The notes: generated by a model not told the origin, from the letters alone. DNA of 64,000 bases from Salinisphaera sp002433465 (GCF_040361435.1 NZ_APNL01000002.1:186001-250000); one strand, 5' to 3'. Shown: positions 34,661 to 42,682, counted from the stretch's first letter. Numbers and translations are program-made.

Positions 34661-35305
34661 TTACCGACGCGCCTTGCGCTGCTGTGCGATCAGGTAATCC
34701 GCGACCTCAAGCATACGATCGTTGCTGCCTGCCGTACGTCCGGTGATGTAGTAGCGGCCTGCAACCGTAATGGCCGGGGTCGCCGTCACCGGATAAGCCT
34801 GCATGGCCTGGGCGGCTTCACGCAGCTTTTGCGTGATCTCGTCGCTTTCATACACCTGGGTGAAACGCTCGCCGTCGACGCCCTGAGACACCATGAAATC
34901 GCGCATGGCCGACTCGCTGAGCAACCGCCGCCCCTGCTCATGGATGGCAGCAAAGATCTTGTCGTGCACCTGTTCCAGCACGCCGAGCTTTTCGGCGGTG
35001 TAATACAGACGCGCATAGGGCTCACCGCCGGCGCTGAACAATACCGGCACGCGCGAGAATTCCACGTCGTCGCCCAGCTGGGCGCGCCAGTCGTTGAGAT
35101 CCGACTCGAGGTGATAACAGTGCGGACAGCTGTAAAGAAAGAACTCGGTGACGTGGATCTTGCCGTCGTCGGGCGGGGCGATCGGCTGCTTGGCGGCGAG
35201 GTAATGCTCGCCTTCCACATAGCGCGAAATCATCAGCCCCTGGGCGTGCACCACGCCCACGATCAGTAGCAGGGCCAAGCCCGCCGCAATACGCCACATC
35301 TTCAT
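34661..35305 (-). CDS. dsbA: Thiol:disulfide interchange protein DsbA
   Basis: 214 residues. Signal peptide (LALLLIVGVVHAQ), thioredoxin fold with active site CPHC (60-63) in FFLYSCPHCYHLE and cis-proline loop VTATPAITVAG near 185. Oxidises cysteines of exported proteins. Lies 39 bp after the cytochrome c4 gene on the same strand, the order found in Pseudomonas. AAAGAGG precedes the ATG. Confidence 0.95.
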   Translation of the reverse strand: MKMWRIAAGLALLLIVGVVHAQGLMISRYVEGEHYLAAKQPIAPPDDGKIHVTEFFLYSCPHCYHLESDLNDWRAQLGDDVEFSRVPVLFSAGGEPYARLYYTAEKLGVLEQVHDKIFAAIHEQGRRLLSESAMRDFMVSQGVDGERFTQVYESDEITQKLREAAQAMQAYPVTATPAITVAGRYYITGRTAGSNDRMLEVADYLIAQQRKARR

Positions 35306-35344
35306 TCGTGCCCGACCTCTTTCCGGCGCAGCGAAACCCGACGG

Positions 35345-36259
35345 TTACTGCGCGTTGTCGTTTGCTTCGCTGGCAGCGCCGTCGTCTTCGCCGGCATCGG
35401 CCTCTTTGTCGTCCGCGCCGTCGTCGGTGCTTGCGGCCTCGTCGCCGGCAGCGGCGCCGGCTTCCTGCTTGGCCGCTGCGTCGGCGTCCTGCGACTGCTG
35501 TTCGCTGGCCTCGACATCCTCCGGCGAGGCTTCGCTTTCCGCGTCGCCGCCGGTCATCGCCTGGCCTGCTGCGGCGCCGGCAGGGCCACCGGCATGCTGC
35601 ATCAGTGCGCCGTGCCCACCGCCTTTCTTGTCGCCGGTTGCCGGGCCCAGACCGGCCACATAGGAGGCCAGTGCCTGGATGTCGTCATCGCTGAGATTTT
35701 CGGCCACGCCATTCATGATGGTGGCATTGCGATAGCCCGAACGATCACCGCTACGATAGGCCTTGAGCTGGGTGGCGATATATTGCGGGGACTGACCGGA
35801 AAGACGCGGAAACTTCGCGGCTTCGTTGCCCAGCCCGCTCGGGCCGTGGCAGCCGGAGCAGGCCGGTACGCCGTTTTCGGCATCGCCCGCGTGATAGAGG
35901 ATGGCACCGGCCGGCGCGGTCGACACATCGGCAGCGCCCGGTCGGGTCTGCTGCGCAGCGTAGTAGACGGCCAGATTCTTCATGTCCTCGTCGCTCAGGC
36001 CGGCAGCCTGACCGGCCATGATCGCGTTCTGGCGCTCACCGGACTTGAACAGCTTGAGCTGTTCATAGATATAGGGCGCGCCCTGGCCGGCAAGCTTCGG
36101 AAACTGGGCCGACTCCATGTTGCCCTGCGGGCCATGGCAGGCCGCACACTGGGCAGAGCGGGTCTTGCCGGCCTCGACATCACCGTCAACCAACGGCTCG
36201 GCAGCGACGGCCCCGGCACAGATCATCAAGCCGAACAACACAAAAAGGCGCTTGGTCAT
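35345..36259 (-). CDS. Cytochrome c4 with long acidic C-terminal tail
   Basis: 304 residues against about 200 for standard cytochrome c4. Signal peptide to AVAA (20), then two c-type haem domains: CAACH (38-42) with a Met ligand in ERQNAIMAG, and CSGCH (134-138) with Met in NATIMNG. The periplasmic dihaem protein passes electrons to terminal oxidases. After residue about 208 the protein continues for about 95 residues of Ala/Asp/Glu/Gly with no predicted fold, unlike typical c4; it may be a halophilic spacer or membrane-surface tether. Divergent from engB. Confidence 0.92.
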   Translation of the reverse strand: MTKRLFVLFGLMICAGAVAAEPLVDGDVEAGKTRSAQCAACHGPQGNMESAQFPKLAGQGAPYIYEQLKLFKSGERQNAIMAGQAAGLSDEDMKNLAVYYAAQQTRPGAADVSTAPAGAILYHAGDAENGVPACSGCHGPSGLGNEAAKFPRLSGQSPQYIATQLKAYRSGDRSGYRNATIMNGVAENLSDDDIQALASYVAGLGPATGDKKGGGHGALMQHAGGPAGAAAGQAMTGGDAESEASPEDVEASEQQSQDADAAAKQEAGAAAGDEAASTDDGADDKEADAGEDDGAASEANDNAQ

Positions 36260-36434
36260 GTCGTAGTCGTCTCCGACGCAAAACGGCAGCACAATGGCGC
36301 TATCCGAACTCGATCGGATTCTGGCTGCCCACTGGATATAGTCTTTTATTGTATACCACCCGCTGCGTACGCCACAGTCTTGTGCGCGGCCGCGGCTGAC
36401 ATTCCTTCACTTTTTTCCTGCCGGTTCGTCCTTC

Positions 36435-37049
36435 ATGACAAGCATTACGCCCGCCGATTTCAAAGCGATGCGCTTTGTATGCTCGGCCCCCAACCCGCGC
36501 GCCTTCCCCGAGCCGGCCGGCGCGGAGATCGCGTTTGCCGGCCGCTCCAATGCCGGCAAGTCCAGCGCGCTCAATGCGCTCTGCGAGCGAACCGGTCTGG
36601 CACGTACGAGCAAGACGCCGGGCCGCACCCAGGCGATCAACTTCTTTACCAGCGAGCGGCTGCGTTTCGCCGATCTGCCCGGCTATGGCTTCGCCAAGGT
36701 TCCGCCCGCGGTCAAGGCCGCCTGGCAATCTCTCATCGAAGGCTATCTGGCCAACCGCACGACGCTGGCCGGCGTCGTGCTGATCATGGACGCACGCCGC
36801 CCGCTGCTGGAATTCGATCGCCAGCTGATCGGCTGGGGCGAGACGCAGGGGCTGGGCTTTCATCTGCTGCTGACCAAGGCCGACAAACTGTCGCGCAACC
36901 AGCAGGTCAATACGTTACGCCAGGTTGCGCGCGATATGCCCGATGCCAGCGCACAGCTGTTTTCGGCCACCAAGCGCCTGGGCATCGACGAAGCCCGCTC
37001 GGCTATCGCGGCATTTGCCGATGGCGTAAATGAGCAGGTGGTGGATTAG
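36435..37049 (+). CDS. engB: Ribosome-biogenesis GTPase EngB (YihA/YsxC)
   Basis: 204 residues. Circularly complete small GTPase: G1 GRSNAGKSS (36-44), G2 region KTPGRTQ, G3 DLPGYG (about 78-83), G4 TKAD (about 150), G5 SATK (about 180). Needed for 50S assembly in many bacteria. Its position next to polA with an intervening RNA region is conserved across gammaproteobacteria. ATG at 36435. Confidence 0.96.
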   Translation: MTSITPADFKAMRFVCSAPNPRAFPEPAGAEIAFAGRSNAGKSSALNALCERTGLARTSKTPGRTQAINFFTSERLRFADLPGYGFAKVPPAVKAAWQSLIEGYLANRTTLAGVVLIMDARRPLLEFDRQLIGWGETQGLGFHLLLTKADKLSRNQQVNTLRQVARDMPDASAQLFSATKRLGIDEARSAIAAFADGVNEQVVD

Positions 37050-37064
37050 CAATACACGCGTGTA

Positions 37065-37083
37065 AATAAGAATCATTCTCATG
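37065..37083 (+). promoter_or_regulatory. Fur-box-like operator
   Basis: AATAAGAATCATTCTCATG matches the classical Fur binding sequence (AATGAGAATGATTCTCATT) at most positions, with the central GAATnATTC intact. A -10-like TATGCT follows at 37084-37089. It lies 35 bp before a small gene with a strong ribosome binding site. Confidence 0.65.
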
Positions 37084-37118
37084 TATGCTCGAAGTGCATC
37101 CTTAAGGAGGGCTGACAC

Positions 37119-37319
37119 ATGGGATATGACATTCGGGCCTGGCTCGATCGAGAGGGCCGCCCCCAGTTGGAGATCATCGATATCGATTCCGGCCACGTGC
37201 AGCTGGCCTGGGACTGCGGCGGCGAACGCTCGCCGGCAATCAAGTCCCTGTTTCATGAGCTGATCCTTCTGAGCGTACGAGAGGATCTCAATCGGCGCAT
37301 GGTGGTACCGCGCAGCTGA
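37119..37319 (+). CDS. Small hypothetical protein, probably iron-regulated
   Basis: 66 residues (GYDIRAWLDREGRPQLEIIDIDSGHVQLAWDCGGERSPAIKSLFHELILL...). I do not know the family. It has one cysteine and one His-rich spot, a mixed beta-alpha composition and no membrane segment. The ribosome binding site TAAGGAGG, 9 nt before the ATG, is the best in the window, and a terminator follows at 37365. The Fur-like box upstream suggests expression under iron limitation. Confidence 0.8.
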   Translation: MGYDIRAWLDREGRPQLEIIDIDSGHVQLAWDCGGERSPAIKSLFHELILLSVREDLNRRMVVPRS

Positions 37320-37364
37320 AGCAGACGGATACGCGCATTTCGCGCGGTGACTACCGCTCATCGG

Positions 37365-37398
37365 AAAACCGGCCGTTTTAATCGACGCGCCGGTTTTT
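37365..37398 (+). terminator. Intrinsic terminator after the small Fur-box gene
   Basis: Nine-bp stem AAAACCGGC/GCCGGTTTT, loop of 15 nt, then T run (the stem and the run overlap). About 45 bp after the stop. Confidence 0.75.
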
Positions 37399-37444
37399 CT
37401 GTGGCATAAAATAGCCACAACAAGAGTTTGATTGCTCAGGGAAT

Positions 37445-37556
37445 AAAAAAAGCCCCGGCGGCAGGGGGAATACCGCCGGGGCGACCGATCCAGCCTTGGG
37501 GGGAACCGGATCGTATTACCGCTCAGGGAGAAAAGCGGGCAAGTATAGCGCTTGCA
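37445..37556 (-). ncRNA. sRNA-like unit 1 of three (Spot 42/ErsA position)
   Basis: On the minus strand the predicted RNA of about 110 nt starts near 37555 and has: a 5' hairpin GCAAG...CTTGC (37555-37539); hairpin A CCGC...GCGG (37538-37519) with loop TTTTCTCCCTGA; hairpin B GATCC...GGATC with a CCCCCC loop (37512-37487); and a terminator GCCCCGGCGG/CCGCCGGGGC followed by seven T (37482-37445). The unit has its own sigma-E-like promoter. It is nearest to engB. Family membership is inferred from location and design; I could not align it to Spot 42 or ErsA. Confidence 0.75.
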
Positions 37557-37561
37557 TAAGG

Positions 37562-37589
37562 TCAGACCGGCGGCCAAGCGGTTTGTTCC
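37562..37589 (-). promoter_or_regulatory. Sigma-E/AlgU-like promoter of unit 1
   Basis: Minus strand: GGAAC (37589-37585), then TCTGA (37566-37562). The hexamer spacing from GAACAA to TCTGA is 16 nt, as in GAACTT-N16/17-TCTGA promoters. The first hairpin of the RNA begins 6 nt later. GGTCTGACC around the -10 is shared with unit 2. Confidence 0.7.
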
Positions 37590-37662
37590 AAAAAAGTTGA
37601 AAAAAAATTTTGCGTCGCGACAGCGGACCGCTCTGGGGAGAGCCAACCTGCTGAATGCGCGC

Positions 37663-37775
37663 AAAAAAAACCCCGACGGCTGGGGGAAGCCTGTCGGGGC
37701 AATAGACCGGTTCTTGGGGGGAAACCGGATTCGGTTACCGCTCAGGGAGAAAAGCGGTCAAGCATTGCGCTTGTA
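37663..37775 (-). ncRNA. sRNA-like unit 2 of three
   Basis: Same plan as unit 1: 5' hairpin CAAGC-GCAAT-GCTTG (37773-37759), hairpin A ACCGCT...AGCGGT (37758-37737) with loop TTCTCCC, hairpin B CCGGTT...AACCGG (37728-37707) with loop TCCCCCCAAG, terminator CCCCGAC...GTCGGGG with a bulge and eight T (37699-37663). Loop sequences are almost identical to unit 1 while the 5' stem differs. Confidence 0.78.
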
Positions 37776-37780
37776 GAGGG

Positions 37781-37809
37781 TCAGACCCGCAGGAACGCAA
37801 ACAGGTTCC
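37781..37809 (-). promoter_or_regulatory. Sigma-E/AlgU-like promoter of unit 2
   Basis: Minus strand: GGGAACCT (GGAAC at 37809-37805) and TCTGA (37785-37781), 17 nt between GAACCT and TCTGA. The RNA's first stem begins 7 nt after the -10. Confidence 0.75.
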
Positions 37810-37873
37810 CGGCCCGGGCAATTTTTTTTCGCCCGCCCGGTATCTTGTTCAGCGCTATTATCAATCCGGCCCA

Positions 37874-38041
37874 AGAAAAGATTATCCAATCGATGATTTT
37901 TCGGGTTGATAACGTCTGTGCGAAAGCACGCACGCCACGACCAACGGCCGCGAAGCCACCGAAAGACACGACGGATAGATGCCGGTCGTTATTTTTCGCC
38001 GGCGTTGAGAACAGCTGACGCGGTCAGCTGTCTTGGTGCCG
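37874..38041. repeat. Structured intergenic repeat, copy 2
   Basis: Diverged partner of 34149-34325. Shared: CCAATCGATGATTTTTCGG at the left, GCGAAAGCACGC inside, GTCAGCTGTCTTGGTGC at the right. It holds a perfect 7-bp stem AGCTGAC-GCG-GTCAGCT (38012-38029 region). In copy 1 the same stem survives through G-U pairs on the plus strand, which hints that plus-strand RNA structure is kept. Confidence 0.65.
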
Positions 38042-38090
38042 GATCAAAAATCCGGCATGGGGATATTCGTACGCGGGCTTGAGCACAAAG

Positions 38091-38207
38091 AAAAAACCCC
38101 GACGGCGGGGGGAACGCCGTCGGGGCAAGTATTCCGGTTCTTGGGGGGGAAACCGGATATTGGTTACCGCTCAGGGAGAAAAGCGGTCGAGCATCGCAAT
38201 GCTCACG
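38091..38207 (-). ncRNA. sRNA-like unit 3 of three, next to polA
   Basis: Predicted RNA of about 115 nt. 5' hairpin GAGCAT-TGCG-ATGCTC (38204-38189), hairpin A ACCGCT...AGCGGT (38187-38166) with loop TTCTCCC, hairpin B CCGGTT...AACCGG (38156-38134) with seven C in the loop, terminator CCCCGACGGCG/CGCCGTCGGGG then six T (38125-38091). It lies 70 bp after the polA stop, the exact place of spf in enterics. Confidence 0.78.
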
Positions 38208-38212
38208 GGAAA

Positions 38213-38240
38213 TAAGACCGGGGGTTTCCCGGCGAGTTCC
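38213..38240 (-). promoter_or_regulatory. Sigma-E/AlgU-like promoter of unit 3
   Basis: Minus strand: GGGAACTC (GGAAC at 38240-38236) and TCTTA (38217-38213), 16 nt between GAACTC and TCTTA. Closest of the three to GAACTT at -35, slightly weaker at -10. It begins 37 bp after the polA stop. Confidence 0.72.
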
Positions 38241-38277
38241 CGCTTTTCGCAAAAAATTTTCAAATCGCGATCGGGCC

Positions 38278-41010
38278 TCAGTGCGCCTGTTGCCAATTGG
38301 CCGCGATACCCGCCTCGGCGAGCAGCGGCACGTCCAGTTCTGCCACCCGGCCCATTCGCTCACTGATCGCCTTGCCCAGCCGCTCGGCCTGCTCGGTGGG
38401 CACTTCGAAGACCAGCTCGTCGTGCACTTGCATGATCATGCGGGCCGGCTCGCCGGTTTGCTGCAGCCAGGCGTCCACATCGATCATGGCTTTCTTGATC
38501 AGATCGGCCGCTGTGCCCTGTAGCGGCGCGTTGATCGCCGCGCGTTCCGCGCCCTGGCGGCGCGCGCCGTTGCGGGCGTTGATTTCGGGCAGATACAGCC
38601 GGCGTCCGTAGAGCGTTTCCACATAGCCCTCGGCCTTGGCGAGCTTGCGGGTTTCGTCCATATAGCGACGCACGCCGGCAAAGCGTTCAAAGAAACGGTC
38701 GATATAGGCGCCGGCTTCCTCGCGCGAGGTTTCCAGCTGCTTGGCCAGGCCGAATGCCGACATGCCGTACATCAGGCCGAAGTTGATCGCCTTGGCCGCG
38801 CGGCGCTGATTGGTGCTGACATCGGCCAGCGGCGTGTCGAATACTTCCGAAGCCGTCGCCGAATGGATATCGCGCTCTTCGTTGAAGGCCGCCAGCAGCC
38901 CCGGGTCGCCGGACAGATGCGCCATGATGCGCAGTTCGATCTGCGAATAGTCGACCGCCAGGATCTGCTGGCCTTCGGGCGCGATGAACGCCTCCCGAAT
39001 ACGCCGCCCGGCCTCGGTGCGGATCGGGATGTTCTGCAGGTTCGGATCCGACGACGACAGCCGACCGGTCGCGGCGACCGCCTGATGATAGGAGGTATGG
39101 ATCCGCCCGGTCTTCGGATTGATCTGGGTGGGCAGCTTCTCGGCATAGGTCGAGCGCAGCTTGGACAACTCTCGCCAGGACACGATCAGCGCCGGCAGTT
39201 CGTGCTGGTCGGCCAGTTCGCGCAGCACGTCCTCGGCGGTCGAAGGCGCGCCTTTGGGCGTTTTACGGATGACCGGCAGTTCCAGGCGATCGAAGAGAAT
39301 ATCCTTGAGCTGGGCCGGCGAGCCGAGATTGAACTCACCGCCGGCGGCCTCGAATGCCTGGGTCTGGATTTCGGCCATGCGCTCGGCCATTGTCTGGCTC
39401 AGCCGGCCGAGCATGTCTCGATCCACGAGCACGCCGTTGGCCTCGACGCGGGCGAGCACCGGCATGAGCGGCATTTCGATATCTTCGTAGAGCGCTTTCA
39501 GCCGGGGGCTCTCGGCCAGTTCGCCGTAGAGTCGGTGATGCAGCTGCAGGGTGATGTCCGCATCTTCGGCGGCATAGGGCGTGGCCTGTTCCAGCGATAC
39601 CTGATTGAAGGTGATCTGCTTGGCGCCCTTGCCGGCCACCTCTTCGAACTTGGTGGTGCTGCGGTCCAGATACTTCTGCGCCAGCGAATCCATATCGTGA
39701 CGCGTGGCCGTGCTGTTGAGCACATACGATTCGAGCATGGTGTCGTGATCGGCGCCGCGCACGTCGATACCGTGCCGGCGCAGTACGTTGATGTCGTACT
39801 TGATGTGCTGGCCGAGCTTGGCGATATCGGGGTTTTCCAGCACGCCGCGCACGCGCTCGATGACGGTTTTCATCGACAGCTGTTTGGGCGCGCCCATGTA
39901 GTCGTGCCCGACCGGTACGTACCAGGCTTCGCCCGGTTCGACCGCGAACGACAGCCCGACCAGATTCGATTGCATGGCCGACAGCGCATCGGTTTCGCTA
40001 TCCACACAGATCAGCTCGGCGGCTTCGAGCTTGGCCATCATCGCCTCGAGGGCGTCTTCGTCGAGCACCTGGTGGTAATGGGTTTCGGCCGGGGCGGCGG
40101 GCACTTCGGCGTCAGCCTGTGCGGCCGGCGCATCGATATCTTCCAGAAACTTGTGGAATTCGTAGCCGCGATACAGCTCGGCCAGGGCGGCCGTATCGGC
40201 TTCGCGGCGTGTGAGCGCCTCGCCGACCGAGCCCAGATCGAGATCGCAGCGAATCGTCGCCAGATTCTTGTACAGCGGCAGATCGTCGAGCGCCGCGCGC
40301 AGGTTATCGGCGACCTTGCCGCCAATTTCGTCGGCATGGGCGATTACGCCGTCGAGGCCGTCGTACTGCAGCAGCCATTTCGCGGCGGTCTTGGGCCCGA
40401 CCTTGGCCACGCCCGGTATATTGTCGGAGCTATCGCCGACCAGGGCGAGATAGTCTGTGATCAGCTCGGGGCCGACGCCGAATTTTTCGTGCACACGAGC
40501 CACGTCGGTGCGCCGATCCTGCATGGTATCGAGCAGGTTCACCCGCTCGTTGACCAGCTGTGCCATATCCTTGTCACCGGTCACGATCAGCACCTCGCCG
40601 GCGTCGCGGCTGGCCAGGGTGCCGATCACGTCGTCGGCTTCCACACCGTCGACCTGCAGCAGGGGCAGGCCGAGTGCCACCACCACATCGCGAATGCCGG
40701 CGAACTGGGCCGAGAGCTCTTCCGGCACCGGTGGACGATTGGCCTTGTAGTCGGCGAACAGCTCGTTACGAAAGGTCGGGCCGCGCGGATCGAATACCAC
40801 CACGATACGATCCGAATCGTATTCGCGCAGGAACTTGCGCAGCATGTTGGTCATGCCGTAGATCGCACCGGTGGGCTCGCCGGCCGCATTGGTCAGCGGT
40901 GGCAGCACGTGATAGGCGCGATACAACCACGACGAACCATCGATAAGAATCAACGGCCCGCGCGGCGACGCAGCGGCTTTCGTGGCAGAAGCATTGGCAG
41001 AATCGGACAT
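38278..41010 (-). CDS. polA: DNA polymerase I
   Basis: 910 residues, full-length. N-terminal 5'-3' exonuclease (LILIDGSSWLYRAYH, VVFDPRGPTFRNELFADYKANR, VTGDKDMAQLV), an intact 3'-5' proofreading domain (D337 and E339 in VDSETD), and the polymerase with motif A DYSQIELR (D687), motif B RRAAKAINFGLMYG and motif C VHDELVFEVP (D864). Fills gaps in repair and Okazaki processing. Start ATG 41008-41010; an in-frame upstream start would add 19 residues without a family match. Followed by the sRNA-like cluster. Confidence 0.97.
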   Translation of the reverse strand: MSDSANASATKAAASPRGPLILIDGSSWLYRAYHVLPPLTNAAGEPTGAIYGMTNMLRKFLREYDSDRIVVVFDPRGPTFRNELFADYKANRPPVPEELSAQFAGIRDVVVALGLPLLQVDGVEADDVIGTLASRDAGEVLIVTGDKDMAQLVNERVNLLDTMQDRRTDVARVHEKFGVGPELITDYLALVGDSSDNIPGVAKVGPKTAAKWLLQYDGLDGVIAHADEIGGKVADNLRAALDDLPLYKNLATIRCDLDLGSVGEALTRREADTAALAELYRGYEFHKFLEDIDAPAAQADAEVPAAPAETHYHQVLDEDALEAMMAKLEAAELICVDSETDALSAMQSNLVGLSFAVEPGEAWYVPVGHDYMGAPKQLSMKTVIERVRGVLENPDIAKLGQHIKYDINVLRRHGIDVRGADHDTMLESYVLNSTATRHDMDSLAQKYLDRSTTKFEEVAGKGAKQITFNQVSLEQATPYAAEDADITLQLHHRLYGELAESPRLKALYEDIEMPLMPVLARVEANGVLVDRDMLGRLSQTMAERMAEIQTQAFEAAGGEFNLGSPAQLKDILFDRLELPVIRKTPKGAPSTAEDVLRELADQHELPALIVSWRELSKLRSTYAEKLPTQINPKTGRIHTSYHQAVAATGRLSSSDPNLQNIPIRTEAGRRIREAFIAPEGQQILAVDYSQIELRIMAHLSGDPGLLAAFNEERDIHSATASEVFDTPLADVSTNQRRAAKAINFGLMYGMSAFGLAKQLETSREEAGAYIDRFFERFAGVRRYMDETRKLAKAEGYVETLYGRRLYLPEINARNGARRQGAERAAINAPLQGTAADLIKKAMIDVDAWLQQTGEPARMIMQVHDELVFEVPTEQAERLGKAISERMGRVAELDVPLLAEAGIAANWQQAH

Positions 41011-41419
41011 GGCATCAACCGGCAAACAGGCAGCCGCCCGGATGGATCGCGGGGCGGCCACAAACAAGAATCGATCCGCAGATTAACGCAGATGGCAATG
41101 GATTAAGACCCACCCAGCCCGCGCCTGGCCGAAAGCCGACACCTGGAACATGATCACAGCGCGCATCGGGCCGCGTTCTTCGAACAAGTATCCACAGATC
41201 GACGCTGAGGCATGCCGATCGGAAAGCGACCGTAGGGCTAGTCGTGGACCTCGGTCTAACCGATCTTTGTTTTTATCTGCGTTTACCTGTGTCGATCTGC
41301 GGACTAACGGCCTTCTTCAGCGACGAAGCGACGCCTACCATTTCCAGCGCCTTACTATCTGCGCAATCGGCGTAATCTCAGGTTGATGCCTTCAAAAAGC
41401 GCGCGAACACGTCTGAAGA
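41011..41419. other. Gene-free region between lysA and polA
   Basis: 409 bp with a dispersed repeat (next entry) and the polA promoter. The only longish plus-strand frame, 41150-41386, runs through the repeat and has no ribosome binding site. Confidence 0.5.
41076..41302. repeat. Dispersed repeat family 2 (CCGCAGAT inverted ends), copy 1
   Basis: Left end CCGCAGATTAACGCAGAT (41076-41093) and right end ATCTGCGTTTACC...CGATCTGCGG (41275-41302) are inverted versions of each other. An internal TCCACAGATCGACGC lies at about 41190. A second pair of the same words is at 46668-46795. Confidence 0.55.
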
Positions 41420-42682
41420 TCAAGCAAACGGCAGCCGCTTTTCGCCGCGCATGAGGTCGGCCACGGTTTCCCGAGCCCGCACTTCGTGGGGCGTATCGCC
41501 GTCGACCATGATTTCGGCCACCCGCGGGCGAGCGTTGTAGCTCGATGCCATGCTAAAGCCATAGGCACCCGCGCTACGTACCGCCAGCAGATCGTCTGCG
41601 GCCAGGGCCAGTTCGCGGTCGTGGCCGAGAAAATCGCCGGTTTCGCAGATCGGGCCGACGATTTCCCAGACGCGGGCCGGCGTCTCGGGTCCCGCCGTCA
41701 CCGCCACGATCTCGTGCCAGCCGTCATAGAGCGCCGGCCGGAGCAGGTCGTTCATGGCCGCATCGACCACGGCGAAATGCTTGTCGTCGTCGGCCTGGCC
41801 TGGCTTGAGCAGCTCGACCCGCGTGAGCAGCACGCCGGCGTTGCCCACCAGTACACGGCCCGGCTCGAACACGAGCTTGAGGTCGCGACCTTCCACGAGA
41901 TCACGGATATTCTCTGCGTATTCGGCCGGCGAAGGCGGGGTCTCGTTGCGATAACGAATACCCAGACCGCCGCCTACATCCAGGTGGTCGATGACGATTC
42001 CGCGTTCGGCCAGCCGGTCGATGAGGGCGAGTACGCGCTTGACCGCATCGCGAAACGGCGCCAGCTGGGTCAGCTGCGAGCCGATATGGCAATCCACGCC
42101 GCGAATGGTGATGCCCGCCATCTCGGCCGCGCGCGCATACAGCGCTTCGGCCCGACCGATATCGACGCCGAACTTGTTCTCCTTCAAGCCCGTCGCGATA
42201 TAGGGGTGGGTCTGGGCATCCACGTCGGGGTTCACCCGCAGGGACACCGGCGCGGTGGTGCCCATACGCCGGGCAATGGTATCGATACGCTCGAGTTCGG
42301 CTTCGGATTCGATATTGAAGCAGGCAATACCCACTTCCAGCGCGCGCTCGATTTCGTCCACGCGCTTGCCCACGCCCGAAAACACCACCTTGGCGGGGTC
42401 GCCGCCGGCGGTGATCACGCGCTCCAGCTCGCCCACCGAGACGATATCGAAACCACTGCCCAGATCGGCCAGCAGACCGAGCACGCCAATATTGCCGTTG
42501 GCTTTCACCGCAAAGCAGATGCGGTGATCGATACCGGCCAGGGCCTCGTCGAACACGCGATAGTGGCGGGCGATAGTGGCCGCGCTATACACATAGCAAG
42601 GGGTACCGAAGCGCTCGGCGATTGCCGGCAAGGCGACGCCCTCCGCGTGGAGTACGCCATCGCGATACTGGAAATGGTCCAT
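41420..42682 (-). CDS. lysA: Diaminopimelate decarboxylase
   Basis: 420 residues, PLP enzyme of alanine-racemase-type fold III. Converts meso-diaminopimelate to lysine. PLP lysine K60 in ICFAVKANGN, phosphate-binding GGGLGIRY near 235, and substrate-binding EPGRVLVGNAG near 275 and CETGDFLG near 345 (catalytic Cys of the dimer partner). The ATG (42680-42682) directly follows the lptM stop, so the two form an lptM-lysA pair as in many gammaproteobacteria. Confidence 0.97.
   Translation of the reverse strand: MDHFQYRDGVLHAEGVALPAIAERFGTPCYVYSAATIARHYRVFDEALAGIDHRICFAVKANGNIGVLGLLADLGSGFDIVSVGELERVITAGGDPAKVVFSGVGKRVDEIERALEVGIACFNIESEAELERIDTIARRMGTTAPVSLRVNPDVDAQTHPYIATGLKENKFGVDIGRAEALYARAAEMAGITIRGVDCHIGSQLTQLAPFRDAVKRVLALIDRLAERGIVIDHLDVGGGLGIRYRNETPPSPAEYAENIRDLVEGRDLKLVFEPGRVLVGNAGVLLTRVELLKPGQADDDKHFAVVDAAMNDLLRPALYDGWHEIVAVTAGPETPARVWEIVGPICETGDFLGHDRELALAADDLLAVRSAGAYGFSMASSYNARPRVAEIMVDGDTPHEVRARETVADLMRGEKRLPFA

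Larger units (their letters stand above)
37320..38277. other. polA-engB region: RNA and repeat cluster, no protein genes
   Basis: About 960 bp after the small gene. It contains that gene's terminator, three tandem sRNA-like units on the minus strand with their promoters, and one copy of the structured 175-bp repeat between units 2 and 3. At 37433-37450 GCTCAGGGAATAAAA resembles the start of a unit and may be the remnant of a fourth. Confidence 0.7.

Noticed and set aside
37552..37776. Possible 74-residue protein over sRNA unit 1-2
   Set aside because: Covers promoter and hairpin sequence repeated in three copies; frame is not conserved in the other copies.
37781..37969. Possible 62-residue protein on the minus strand inside repeat copy 2
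   Set aside because: A similar stretch exists in copy 1, but there the frame stops early and no ribosome binding site is present; RNA structure explains the conservation better.
37445..38187. Reading the triple repeat on the plus strand as a CsrA-titrating RNA, because the loops then show GGGGGA and AGGGA
   Set aside because: The T runs that follow the strong stems, the sigma-E-like promoters and the order promoter-hairpins-terminator all fit the minus strand. On the plus strand the stems are preceded, not followed, by the run and no promoter is seen.
38863..41106. 747-residue open frame on the plus strand
   Set aside because: Antisense to polA, whose motifs are complete; no family features in the frame.
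41150..41386. Possible 78-residue protein before polA
   Set aside because: Runs through a repeat, no ribosome binding site and no protein-like composition.
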